Source: Angiostrongylus vasorum (taxonomy: Eukaryota > Nematoda > Chromadorea > Rhabditida > Metastrongylidae). From it: a DNA stretch of 64,000 nt. Both the position numbers and the translations under genes were made by a program. Position 1 is the stretch's first letter. Each line of letters starts with the position of its first letter. Positions 9,901-24,000 of the stretch are shown piece by piece. Where the stretch lies: assembly GCA_018806985.1 (NCBI GenBank), contig JADANN010000349.1, forward strand, positions 358,501-422,500. Direction: 5' to 3'. The notes under the pieces were generated by a model. The model did not search any database. It saw only the letters and a program-made list of their open reading frames with translations, and was not told where the DNA came from.

Positions 9901-12900
9901 GAGACCGCTCGAGAAGCACAGCAAGGCAAAATGAGCTATACGAAAGGAAGACAGGAGATAACAGCAACGAAGATGAAAACTGCACCATGTTGTAGGGAAC
10001 CTGACGAGACCGCTCGAGAAGCAGAGCAAGGCAAAATGAACCATACCTAGGAAGATAGGGAGATAATAGGAACGAAGATGAACTACTAAACCACCTTGTA
10101 GGGAGCCTGACGAGACCACTCGAGAAGCAGAGCAAGGCAAAATGAACTATCCCTAGGAAGATAGGAGATAATAGGAATGAAGATGAAACCTACACCACCT
10201 TGTAGGGAGCCTGACGAGACCGCTCGAGAAGCAGAGGATGGCAAAGTGAGCTATGTCTAGGAATACTGGAGACAACAGGAACGAAGATGAAATCTACCCC
10301 ACCTTCTAGGGAGGCTGACCAGACCGCACGAGAAATTGGAAGAAAATAAAATGAGCTATACCAAGAGAGATTGGAGACAATGGCAACGAAGATGAAACCT
10401 ACACCACCTTGTAGGGAGCCTGACGAGACCGCCCGAGAACCAGAGGATGGCAAAGTGAGCTATACGAAAGAAGACAGGAGAAGAACAACGAAAATGAAAA
10501 CTACTCCACCTTGTAGGTAGCCTGACGAGACCGCTCGAGAACCAGAGGATGGCAAAAGTGAGCTATACGAAAGAAGACAGGAGAAGAACAACGAAAATGA
10601 AAACTACTCCACCTTGTAGGTAGCCTGAAGAGACCGCTCGAGAATCAGAAGAAGACAAAATGAACCATACCTAGGAAGATAGGAGACAATAGCTACGAAA
10701 ATGAAAACTACTCCACCTTGTAGGGAGCCTGACGAGACCGCTCGAGAAGCACAGCAAGGCAAAAATGAGCTATACGAAAGAAGACAGGAGAACAGCAACG
10801 AAGATGAAAAACTGCACCATGTTGTAGGGAACCTGACGAGACCGCTCGAGAAGCAGAGCAAGGCAAAATGAACCATACCTAGGAAGATAGGAGATAATAG
10901 GAACGAAGATGAACTACTAAACCACCTTGTAGGGAGCCTGACGAGACCACTCGAGAAGCAGAGCAAGGCAAAATGAACTATCCCTAGGAAGATAGGAGAT
11001 AATAGGAATGAAGGTGAAACCTACACCACCTTGTAGGGAGCCTGACGAGACCGCTCGAGAAGCAGAGGATGGCAAAGTGATCTATACGAAAGAATACAGG
11101 AGAAAACCACGAAAATGAAAACTACACCATCTTGTAGGGAACCTGACGAGACCGCTCGAGAATCAGAAGAAGACAAAATGAACTATCCCTAGGAAGATAG
11201 GAAACAATAGCTACGAAAATGAAAACTACTCCACCTTGTAGGGAGCCTGACGAGACCGCTCGAGAAGCAGAGGATGGCAAAAGTGAGCTATACGAAAGAA
11301 GACAGGAGAAAACACGAAAATGAAAACTACACCACCTTGTAGGGGAACCTGACGAGACCGCTCGAGAATCAGAAGAAGACAAAATGAACTATCCCTAGGA
11401 AGATAGGAGACAATAGCTACGAAAATGAAAACTACTCCACCTTGTAGGGAGCCTGACGAGACCGCTCGAGAAGCACAGCAAGGCAAAATGAGCTATACGA
11501 AAGAAGACAGGAGAACAGCAACGAAGATGAAATACTGCACCATGTTGTAGGGAACCTGACGAGGACCGCTCGAGAAGCAGAAACAAGGCAAAATGAACCA
11601 TACCTAGGAAGATAGGAGATAATAGGAACGAATGTGAAACCTACACCACCTTGTAGGGAGCCTGACGAGACCGCTCGAGAAGCAGAGGATGGCAAAAGTG
11701 AGCTATACGAGAAGAATACAGGAGAACAACAACGAAAATGAAAACTGCACCATGTTGTAGGGAACCTGACGAGACCGCTCGAGAATCAGAAGAAGACAAA
11801 ATGAACTATCCCTAGGAAGATAGGAGACAATAGCTACGAAAATGAAAACTACTCCACCTTGTAGGGAGCCTGACGAGACCGCTCGAGAAGCAGAGGATGG
11901 CAAAGTGATCTATACGAAAGAATACAGGAGAACAACACACGAAAATGAAAACTGCACCATGTTGTAGGGGAACCTGACGAGACCGCTCGAGAATCAGAAG
12001 AAGACAAAAATGAACTATCCCTAGGAAGATAGGAGACAATAGGAACGAAGATGAAAACCTACACCACCTTGTAGGGAGCCTGACGAGACCGCTCGAGAAG
12101 CAGAGGATGGCAAAGTGATCTATGTCTAGGAATACTGGAGACAACAGGAACGAAGATGAAACTACTAAACCACCTTGTAGGTAGGCTGAAGAGACCGCTC
12201 GAGAAGTGGAAGAAATTAAAATGAGCTATACCAAGAGAGATTGGAGACAATGGGCAACGAAGATGAAACCTACACCACCTTGTAGGGAACCTCGACGAGA
12301 CCGCTCGAGAAGCACAGCAAGGCAAAAATGAGCTATACGAAAGAAGACAGGAGAAGAACAACGAAAATGAAAACTACTCCACCTTGTAGGGTAGCCTGAC
12401 GAGACCGCTCGAGAAGCAGAGGATGGCAAAGTGAGCTATGTCTAGGAATACTGGAGACAACAGGAACGAAGATGAAATCTACCCCACCTTCTAGGGAGGC
12501 TGACGAGACCGCACGAGAATTGGAAGAAAATAAAAATGAGCTATACCAAGAGAGATTGGAGACAATGGCAACGAAGATGAAACCTACACCACCTTGTAGG
12601 GAGCCTGACGAGACCGCTCGAGAAGCAGAGGAAGGCAAAATGAGCTATACGAAAGAAGACAGGAGAACAACAACGAAGATGAAAACTGCACCATGTTGTA
12701 GGGAACCTGACGAGACCGCTCGAGAAGCAGAGCAAGGCAAAATGAACCATACCTAGGAAGATAGGAGATAATAGGAATGAATGTGAAACCTACACCACCT
12801 TGTAGGTAGTCTGACGAGACCCCTCGAGAACAGAGGATGGCAAAGTGAGCTATACGAAAGAAGACAGGAGAGAACAGCGAAAGTGAAAACTACTCACCTT

Positions 12901-13999
12901 GTAGGGTAGCCTGAAGAGACCGCTCGAGAATCAGAAGAAGACAAAATGAACCATACCTAGGAAGATAGGAGACAATAGCTACGAAAATGAAAACTACTCC
13001 CACCTTGTAGGGAGCCTGACGAGACCGCTCGAGAAGCAGAGCAAGGCAAAATGAGCTATACGAAGAAGACAGGGAGAACAAGCAACGAAGATGAAAACTA
13101 CACCACCTTGTAGGGAGCCTGACGAGACCGCTCGAGAATCAGAGCAAGACAAAATGAGCTATACCAAGGAAGATAGGAGACAATAGCAACGAAGATGAAA
13201 CCTACACCACCTTGTAGGGAGCCTGACGAGACCGCTCGAGAAGCAGAGGATGGCAAAAGTGATCTATGTCTAGGAATACTGGAGACAACAGGAACGAAGA
13301 TGAAACTACTACACCACCTTGTAGGGTAGGCTGAAGAGACCGCTCGAGAATTGGAAGAAATTAAAATGAGCTATACCAGAGAAGATAGGAGACAATAGCA
13401 ACGAAGATGAAACCTACACCACCTTGTAGGGAGCCTGACGAGACCGCTCGAGAAGCAGAGGATGGCAAAGTGAGCTATACGAAAGAAGACAGGAGAAGAA
13501 CAACGAAAATGAAAACTACTCCACCTTGTAGGGTAGCCTGACGAGACCGCTCGAGAATCAGAAGAAAGACAAAATGAACTATCCCTAGGAAGATAGGAGA
13601 CAATAGCTACGAAAATGAAAACTACTCCACCTTGTAGGGAGCCTGACGAGACCGCTCGAGAATCAGAAGAAGGCAAAATGAGCTATACCAAGGAAGATAG
13701 GAGACAATAGCAACGAAAATGAAAACTACTCCACCTTGTAGGGAACCTGACGAGACCGCTCGAGAAGCAGAGCAAGGCAAAATGAACCATACCTAGGAAG
13801 ATAGGAGATAATAGGAACGAAGATGAACTACTAAACCACCTTGTAGGGAGCCTGACGAGACCACTCGAGAAGCAGAGCAAGGCAAAATGAACTATCCCTA
13901 GGAAGATAGGAGATAATAGGAATGAAGGTGAAACCTACACCACCTTGTAGGGAGCCTGACGAGACCGCTCGAGAATCAGAAGAAGACAAAATGAACTAT

Positions 14000-15050
14000 C
14001 CCTAGGAAGATAGGAGACAATAGCTACGAAAATGAAAACTACTCCACCTTGTAGGGAGCCTGACGAGACCGCTCGAGAAGCAGAGGATGGCAAAGTGAGC
14101 TATGTCTAGGAATACTGGAGACAACAGGAACGAAGATGAAATCTACCCCACCTTCTAGGGAGGCTGACCAGACCGCACGAGAAATGGAAGAAATTAAAAT
14201 GAGCTATACCAAGAGAGATTGGAGACAATGGCAACGAAGATGAAACCTACACCACCTTGTAGGGAGCCTGACGAGACCGCCCGAGAACCAGAGGATGGCA
14301 AAGTGAGCTATACGAAAGAAGACAGGAGAAGAACAACGAAAATGAAAAACTACTCCACCTTGTAGGTAGCCTGAAGAGACCGCTCGAGAATCAGAAGAAA
14401 ACAAAATGAACTATCCCTAGGAAGATAGGAGACAATAGCTACGAAAATGAAAACTACTCCACCTTGTAGGTAGCCTGAAGAGACCGCTCGAGAATCAGAA
14501 GAAGACAAAATGAACTATCCCTAGGAAGATAGGAGACAATAGCTACGAAAATGAAAACTACTCCACCTTGTAGGGAACCTGACGAGACCGCTCGAGAAGC
14601 AGAGCAAGGCAAAATGAACCATACCTAGGAAGATAGGAGATAATAGGAACGAAGATGAACTACTAAACCACCTTGTAGGGAGCCTGACGAGACCACTCGA
14701 GAAGCAGAGCAAGGCAAAATGAACTATCCCTAGGAAGATAGGAGATAATAGGAATGAAGGTGAAACCTACACCACCTTGTAGGGAGCCTGACGAGACCGC
14801 TCGAGAAGCAGAGGATGGCAAAGTGATCTATACGAAAGAATACAGGAGAAAACCACGAAAATGAAAACTGCACCATGTTGTAGGGAACCTGACGAGACCG
14901 CTCGAGAATCAGAAGAAGACAAAATGAACTATCCCTAGGAAGATAGGAGACAATAGCTACGAAAATGAAAACTACTCCACCTTGTAGGGAGCCTGACGAG
15001 ACCGCTCGAGAAGCAGAGGATGGCAAAGTGAGCTATGTCTAGGAATACTG
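14000..15050 (+). repeat. Array segment copied at 20.25-21.30 kb
   Basis: The series of monomer classes and most private variants in this segment recur about 6.25 kb downstream. For example, the 63-codon minus-strand frames at 14521-14712 and 20770-20961 are identical in translation. The offset is about 60 monomers. Part of it (14730-15026) recurs again at 17535-17831 and 36892-37188 with identical 98-residue translations. Confidence 0.75.
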
Positions 15051-18000
15051 GAGACAACAGGAACGAAGACGAAATCTACCCCACCTTCTAGGGAGGCTGA
15101 CCAGACCGCACGAGAAATGGAAGAAATTAAAATGAGCTATACCAAGAGAGATTGGAGACAATGGCAACGAAGATGAAACCTACACCACCTTGTAGGGAGC
15201 CTGACGAGACCGCCCGAGAACCAGAGGATGGCAAAGTGAGCTATACGAAAGAAGACAGGAGAAGAACAACGAAAATGAAAACTACTCCACCTTGTAGGTA
15301 GCCTGAAGAGACCGCTCGAGAATCAGAAGAAAACAAAATGAACTATCCCTAGGAAGATAGGAGACAATAGCTACGAAAATGAAAACTACTCCACCTTGTA
15401 GGGTAGCCTGAAGAGACCGCTCGAGAATCAGAAGAAGACAAAATGAACTATCCCTAGGAAGATAGGAGACAATAGCTACGAAAATGAAAACTACTCCACC
15501 TTGTAGGGAGCCTGACGAGACCGCTCGAGAAGCAGAGCAAGGCAAAATGAACCATACCTAGGAAGATAGGAGATAATAGGAACGAAGATGAAACTACTAA
15601 ACCACCTTGTAGGGAGCCTGACGAGACCACTCGAGAAGCAGAGCAAGGCAAAATGAACTATCCCTAGGAAGATAGGAGATAATAGGAACGAAGATGAACT
15701 ACTACACCACCTTGTAGGGAGCCTGACGAGACCGCTCGAGAATCAGAAGAAGACAAAATGAACTATCCCTAGGAAGATAGGGAGACAATAGCTACGAAAA
15801 TGAAAACTACTCCACCTTGTAGGGAGCCTGACGAGACCGCTCGAGAAGCAGAGGATGGCAAAGTGAGCTATGTCTAGGAATACTGGAGACAACAGGAACG
15901 AAGATGAAATACTACCCCACCTTCTAGGGAGGCTGACCAGACCGCACGAGAAATGGAAGAAATTAAAATGAGCTATACCAAGAGAGATTGGAGACAATGG
16001 CAACGAAGATGAAACCTACACCACCTTGTAGGGAGCCTGACGAGACCGCCCGAGAACCAGAGGATGGAAAAGTGAGCTATACGAAAGAAGACAGAAGAAC
16101 AACGAAAATGAAAACTACTCCACCTTGTAGGTAGCCTGAAGAGACCGCTCGAGAATCAGAAGAAAACAAAATGAACTATCCCTAGGAAGATAGGAGACAA
16201 TAGCTACGAAAATGAAAACTACTCCACCTTGTAGGTAGCCTGAAGAGACCGCTCGAGAATCAGAAGAAGACAAAATGAACTATCCCTAGGAAGATAGGGA
16301 GACAATAGCTACGAAAATGAAAACTACTCCACCTTGTAGGGAACCTGACGAGACCGCTCGAGAAGCAGAGCAAGGCAAAATGAACCATACCTAGGAAGAT
16401 AGGAGATAATAGGAACGAAGATGAACTACTAAACCACCTTGTAGGGAGCCTGACGAGACCACTCGAGAAGTAGAGCAAGGCAAAATGAACTATCCCTAGG
16501 AAGATAGGAGATAATAGGAATAAAGGTGAAACCTACACCACCTTGTAGGGAGCCTGACGAGACCGCTCGAGAAGCAGAGGATGGCAAAGTGAGCTATGTC
16601 TAGGAATACTGGAGACAACAGGAACGAAGATGAAATCTACCCCACCTTCTAGGGAGGCTGACCAGACCGCACGAGAATTGGAAGAAAAATAAAATGAGCT
16701 ATACCAAGAGAGATTGGAGACAATGGCAACGAAGATGAAACCTACACCACCTTGTAGGGAGCCCTGACGAGACCGCTCGAGAAGCAGAGGATGGCAAAGT
16801 GAGCTATGTCTAGGAATACTGGAGACAACAGGAACGAAGATGAAATCTACCCCACCTTCTAGGGAGGCTGACCAGACCGCACGAGAATTGGAAGAAAATA
16901 AAATGAGCTATACCAAGAGAGATTGGAGACAATGGCAACGAAGATGAAACCTACACCACCTTGTAGGGAGCCTGACGAGACCGCCCGAGAACCAGAGGAT
17001 GGCAAAGTGAGCTATACGAAAGAAGACAGGAGAAGAACAACGAAAATGAAAACTACTCCACCTTGTAGGTAGCCTGACGAGACCGCCTCGAGAACCAGAG
17101 GATGGCAAAAGTGAGCTATACGAAAGAAGACAGGAGAAGAACAACGAAAATGAAAACTACTCCACCTTGTAGGTAGCCTGAAGAGACCGCTCGAGAATCA
17201 GAAGAAGACAAAATGAACCATACCTAGGAAGATAGGAGACAATAGCTACGAAAATGAAAACTACTCCACCTTGTAGGGAGCCTGACGAGACCGCTCGAGA
17301 AGCACAGCAAGGCAAAATGAGCTATACGAAAGAAGACAGGAGAACAGCAACGAAGATGAAAACTGCACCATGTTGTAGGGAACCTGACGAGACCGCTCGA
17401 GAAGCAGAGCAAGGCAAAATGAACCATACCTAGGAAGATAGGAGATAATAGGAACGAAGATGAACTACTAAACCACCTTGTAGGGAGCCTGACGAGACCA
17501 CTCGAGAAGCAGAGCAAGGCAAAATGAACTATCCCTAGGAAGATAGGAGATAATAGGAATGAAGGTGAAACCTACACCACCTTGTAGGGAGCCTGACGAG
17601 ACCGCTCGAGAAGCAGAGGATGGCAAAGTGATCTATACGAAAGAATACAGGAGAAAACCACGAAAATGAAAACTGCACCATGTTGTAGGGAACCTGACGA
17701 GACCGCTCGAGAATCAGAAGAAGACAAAATGAACTATCCCTAGGAAGATAGGAAACAATAGCTACGAAAATGAAAACTACTCCACCTTGTAGGGAGCCTG
17801 ACGAGACCGCTCGAGAAGCAGAGGATGGCAAAGTGATCTATACGAAAGAATACAGGAGAAAACCACGAAAATGAAAAACTGCACCATGTTGTAGGGAACC
17901 TGACGAGACCGCTCGAGAATCAGAAGAAGACAAAATGAACTATCCCTAGGAAGATAGGAGATAATAGCTACGAAAATGAAAACTACTCCACCTTGTAGGG

Positions 18001-21000
18001 AGCCTGACGAGACCGCTCGAGAAGCACAGCAAGGCAAAATGAGCTATACGAAAGAAGACAGGAGAACAACAACGAAGATGAAAACTGCACCATGTTGTAG
18101 GGAACCTGACGAGACCGCTCGAGAAGCAGAGCAAGGCAAAATGAACTATACCCTAGGGAAGATAGGAGATAATAGGAATGAATGTGAAACCTACACCACC
18201 TTGTAGGGAGGCTGACGAGACTGCTCGAGAAGCAGAGGATGGCAAAGTGATCTATACGAAAGAATACAGGAGAAAACCACGAAAATGAAAACTGCACCAC
18301 GTTGTAGGGAGCCTGACGAGACCGCTCGAGAATCAGAAGAAGACAAAATGAACTATCCCTAGGAAGATAGGAGACAATAGCTACGAAAATGAAAACTACT
18401 CCACCTTGTAGGGAGCCTGACGAGACCGCTCGAGAAGCAGAGGATGGCAAAAGTGATCTATACGAAAGAATACAGGAGAAAAAAGCCACGAAAATGAAAA
18501 CTGCACCATGTTGTAGGGAACCTGACGAGACCGCTCGAGAAGCAGAAGAAGACAAAATGAACTATACCCTAGGAAGATAGGAGACAATAGCAACGAAGAT
18601 GAAAACCTACACCACCTTGTAGGGAGCCTGACGAGACCGCTCGAGAAGCAGAGGATGGCAAAAGTGATCTATGTCTAGGAATACTGGAGACAACAGGAAC
18701 GAAGATGAAATACTACACCCACCTTCTAGGGAGGCTGACGAGACCGCACGAGAATTGGAAGAAATTAAAAATGAGCTATACCAAGAGAGATTGGAGACAA
18801 TGGCAACGAAGATGAAACCTACACCACCTTGTAGGGAGCCTGACGAGACCGCTCGAGAAGCAGCAGCAAGGCAAAATGAGCTATACGAAAGAAGACAGGA
18901 GAACAACAACGAAGATGAAAACTGCACCATGTTGTAGGGAACCTGACGAGACCGCTCGAGAAGCAGAGCAAGACAAAATGAACCATACCCTAGGAAGATA
19001 GGAGATAATAGGAATGAATGATGAAACCTACACCACCTTGTAGGGTAGCCTGACGAGACTCGCTCGAGAACCAGAGGATGGCAAAGTGAGCTATACGAAA
19101 GAAGACAGGAGAAGAACAACGAAAATGAAAACTACTCCACCTTGTAGGTAGCCTGAAGAGACCGCTCGAGAATCAGAAGAAGACAAAATGAACCATCCCT
19201 AGGAAGATAGGAGACAATAGCTACGAAAATGAAAACTACTCCACCTTGTAGGGAGCCTGACGAGACCGCTCGAGAAGCAGCAGCAAGGCAAAATGAGCTA
19301 TACGAAAGAAGACAGGAGAACAACAACGAAGATGAAAACTGCACCATGTTGTAGGGAACCTGACGAGACCGCTCGAGAAGCAGAGCAAGGCAAAATGAAC
19401 TATACCCTAGGAAGATAGGAGATAATAGCAACGAAGATGAAACCTACACCACCTTGTAGGGAGCCTGACGAGACCGCTCGAGAAGCAGAGGATGGCAAAA
19501 GTGATCTATGTCTAGGAATACTGGAGACAACAGGAACGAAGATGAACTACTACACCACCTTGTATGGGAGGCTGAAGAGACCGCTCGAGAATTGGAAGAA
19601 ATTAAAATGAGCTATACCAAGAGAGATTGGAGACAATGGCAACGAAGATGAAACCTACACCACCTTGGAGGGAAAGCTCGACGAGACCGCTCGAGAAGCA
19701 CAGCGATGGAAAAAGTGAGCTATACGAAAGAAGACAGGAGAAGAACAACGAAAATGAAAACTACTCCACCTTGTAGGTAGCCTGACGAGACCGCTCGAGA
19801 AGCAGAGGAAAGGCAAAAGTGAGCTATACCCTAGGAAGACTAGGAGACAATAGCAACGAAAATGAAAACTACTCCACCTTGTAGGTAGCCTGACGAGACC
19901 GCTCGAGAATCAGAAGAAGACAAAATGAGCTATACCCTAGGAAGATAGGAGACAATAGCAACGAAAGATGAAAACTACTCCACCTTGTAGGGAGCCTGAC
20001 GAGACCGCTCGAGAAGCAGAGCAAGGCAAAATGAACCATACCTAGGAAGATAGGAGATAATAGGAACGAAGATGAACTACTAAACCACCTTGTAGGGAGC
20101 CTGACGAGACCACTCGAGAAGCAGAGCAAGGCAAAATGAACTATCCCTAGGAAGATAGGAGATAATAGGAACGAAGATGAAACCTACACCACCTTGTAGG
20201 GAGCCTGACGAGACCGCTCGAGAATCAGAAGAAGACAAAATGAACTATCCCTAGGAAGATAGGAGACAATAGCTACGAAAATGAAAACTACTCCACCTTG
20301 TAGGGAGCCTGACGAGACCGCTCGAGAAGCAGAGGATGGCAAAGTGAGCTATGTCTAGGAATACTGGAGACAACAGGAACGAAGATGAAATCTACCCCAC
20401 CTTCTAGGGAGGCTGACCAGACCGCACGAGAAATGGAAGAAATTAAAATGAGCTATACCAAGAGAGATTGGAGACAATGGCAACGAAGATGAAACCTACA
20501 CCACCTTGTAGGGAGCCTGACGAGACCGCCCGAGAACCAGAGGATGGCAAAGTGAGCTATACGAAAGAAGACAGGAGAAGAACAACGAAAATGAAAACTA
20601 CTCCACCTTGTAGGTAGCCTGAAGAGACCGCTCGAGAATCAGAAGAAAACAAAATGAACTATCCCTAGGAAGATAGGGAGACAATAGCTACGAAAATGAA
20701 AACTACTCCACCTTGTAGGTAGCCTGAAGAGACCGCTCGAGAATCAGAAGAAGACAAAATGAACTATCCCTAGGAAGATAGGAGACAATAGCTACGAAAA
20801 TGAAAACTACTCCACCTTGTAGGGAACCTGACGAGACCGCTCGAGAAGCAGAGCAAGGCAAAATGAACCATACCTAGGAAGATAGGAGATAATAGGAACG
20901 AAGATGAACTACTAAACCACCTTGTAGGGAGCCTGACGAGACCACTCGAGAAGCAGAGCAAGGCAAAAATGAACTATCCCTAGGAAGATAGGAGATAATA

Positions 21001-24000
21001 GGAATGAAGGTGAAACCTACACCACCTTGTAGGGAGCCTGACGAGACCGCTCGAGAAGCAGAGGATGGCAAAGTGATCTATACGAAAGAATACAGGAGAA
21101 AACCACGAAAATGAAAAACTGCACCATGTTGTAGGGAACCTGACGAGACCGCTCGAGAATCAGAAGAAGACAAAATGAACTATCCCTAGGAAGATAGGAG
21201 ACAATAGCTACGAAAATGAAAACTACTCCACCTTGTAGGGAGCCTGACGAGACCGCTCGAGAAGCAGAGGATGGCAAAGTGAGCTATGTCTAGGAATACT
21301 GGAGACAACAGGAACGAAGATGAAATCTACCCCACCTTCTAGGGAGGCTGACCAGACCGCACGAGAAATGGAAGAAATTAAAATGAGCTATACCAAGAGA
21401 GATTGGAGACAATGGCAACGAAGATGAAACCTACACCACCTTGTAGGGAGCCTGACGAGACCGCCCGAGAACCAGAGGATGGCAAAGTGAGCTATACGAA
21501 AGAAGACAGGAGAAGAACAACGAAAATGAAAACTACTCCACCTTGTAGGTAGCCTGAAGAGACCGCTCGAGAATCAGAAGAAGACAAAATGAACTATCCC
21601 TAGGAAGATAGGGAGACAATAGCTACGAAAATGAAAACTACTCCACCTTGTAGGGTAGCCTGAAGAGACCGCTCGAGAATCAGAAGCAAGACAAAAATGA
21701 ACTATACCCTAGGAAGATAGGAGACAATAGCTACGAAAATGAAAACTACTCCACCTTGTAGGGAGCCTGACGAGACCGCTCGAGAAGCAGAGCAAGGCAA
21801 AATGAACTATACCCTAGGAAGATAGGGAGATAATAGGAACGAAGATGAAAATCTACACCACCTTGTAGGGAGCCTGACGAGACCGCTCGAGAATCAGAAG
21901 AAAGACAAAATGAGCTATACCAAGGAAGATAGGAGACAATAGCAACGAAGATGAAACCTACACCACCTTGTAGGGAGCCTGACGAGACCGCTCGAGAAGC
22001 AGAGGATGGCAAAGTGAGCTATGTCTAGGAATACAGGGAGACAACAGGAACGAAGATGAAATACTACACCCACCTTGTAGGGTAGCCTGACGAGACCGCT
22101 CGAGAATTGGAAGAAAATAAAATGAGCTATACCCAAGAAGATTGGAGACAATGGCAACGAAGATGAAACCTACACCACCTTGTAGGGAGCCTGACGAGAC
22201 CGCTCGAGAAGCAGAGCAAATGGCAAAATGAGCTATACGAAAGAAGACAGGAGAACAACAACGAAGATGAAAAACTACTCCACCTTGTAGGGAGCCTGAC
22301 GAGACCGCTCGAGAAGCAGAGGAAGGCAAAATGAACTATACCCTAGGAAGATAGGAGACAATAGCAACGAAAATGAAAAACTACTCCACCTTGTAGGGAG
22401 CCTGACGAGACCAGCTCGAGAATCAGAAGAAGACAAAATGAACTATCCCCTAGGAAGATAGGAGACAATAGCTACGAAAATGAAAACTACTCCACCTTGT
22501 AGGGAACCTGACGAGACCGCTCGAGAAGCAGAGCAAGGCAAAATGAACCATACCTAGGAAGATAGGAGATAATAGGAACGAAGATGAACTACTAAACCAC
22601 CTTGTAGGGAGCCTGACGAGACCGCTCGAGAAGCAGAGCAAGGCAAAATGAACTATACCCTAGGAAGATAGGAGATAATAGGAACGAAGATGAAAACCTA
22701 CACCACCTTGTAGGGAGCCTGACGAGACCGCTCGAGAAGCAGAGGAAGGCAAAATGAACTATCCCTAGGAAGATAGGAGACAATAGCAACGAAAATGAAA
22801 ACTACTCCACCTTGTAGGGAGCCTGACGAGACCGCTCGAGAAGCAGAGGATGGCAAAAGTGAGCTATGTCTAGGAATACTGGAGACAACAGGAACGAAGA
22901 TGAAATCTACCCCACCTTGTAGGGAGCCTGACGAGACCGCTCGAGAAATCAGAAGAAAGTCAAAATGAGCTATACCCTAAGAAGATAGGAGACAATGGCA
23001 ACGAAGATGAAAACCTACACCACCTTGTAGGGAGCCTGACGAGACCGCCCGAGAACCAGAGGATGGCAAAAGTGAGCTATACGAAAGAAGACAGGAGAAA
23101 AACAACGAAAATGAAAACTACTCCACCTTGTAGGTAGCCTGAAGAGACCGCTCGAGAATCAGAAGAAGACAAAATGAACTATCCCTAGGAAGATAGGAGA
23201 CAATAGCTACGAAAATGAAAACTACTCCACCTTGTAGGGAGCCTGACGAGACCGCTCGAGAAGCAGAGCAAGGCAAAATGAACCATACCTAGGAAGATAG
23301 GAGATAATAGGAACGAAGATGAACTACTAAACCACCTTGTAGGGAGCCTGACGAGACCACTCGAGAAGCAGAGCAAGGCAAAAATGAACTATCCCTAGGA
23401 AGATAGGAGATAATAGGAATGAAGGTGAAACCTACACCACCTTGTAGGGAGCCTGACGAGACCGCTCGAGAAGCAGAGGATGGCAAAGTGATCTATGTCT
23501 AGGAATACTGGAGACAACAGGAACGAAGATGAAATCTACCCCACCTTCTACGGGAGGCTGACCAGACCGCACGAGAATTGGAAGAAAATAAAATGAGCTA
23601 TACCAAGAGAGATTGGAGACAATGGCAACGAAGATGAAACCTACACCACCTTGTAGGGAGCCCTGACGAGACCGCTCGAGAAGCAGAGGATGGCAAAGTG
23701 AGCTATGTCTAGGAATACTGGAGACAACAGGAACGAAGATGAAATCTACCCCACCTTCTAGGGAGGCTGACCAGACCGCACGAGAATTGGAAGAAAATAA
23801 AATGAGCTATACCAAGAGAGATTGGAGACAATGGCAACGAAGATGAAACCTACACCACCTTGTAGGGAGCCTGACGAGACCGCCCGAGAACCAGAGGATG
23901 GCAAAGTGAGCTATACGAAAGAAGACAGGAGAAGAACAACGAAAATGAAAACTACTCCACCTTGTAGGTAGCCTGACGAGACCGCCCGAGAACCAGAGGA

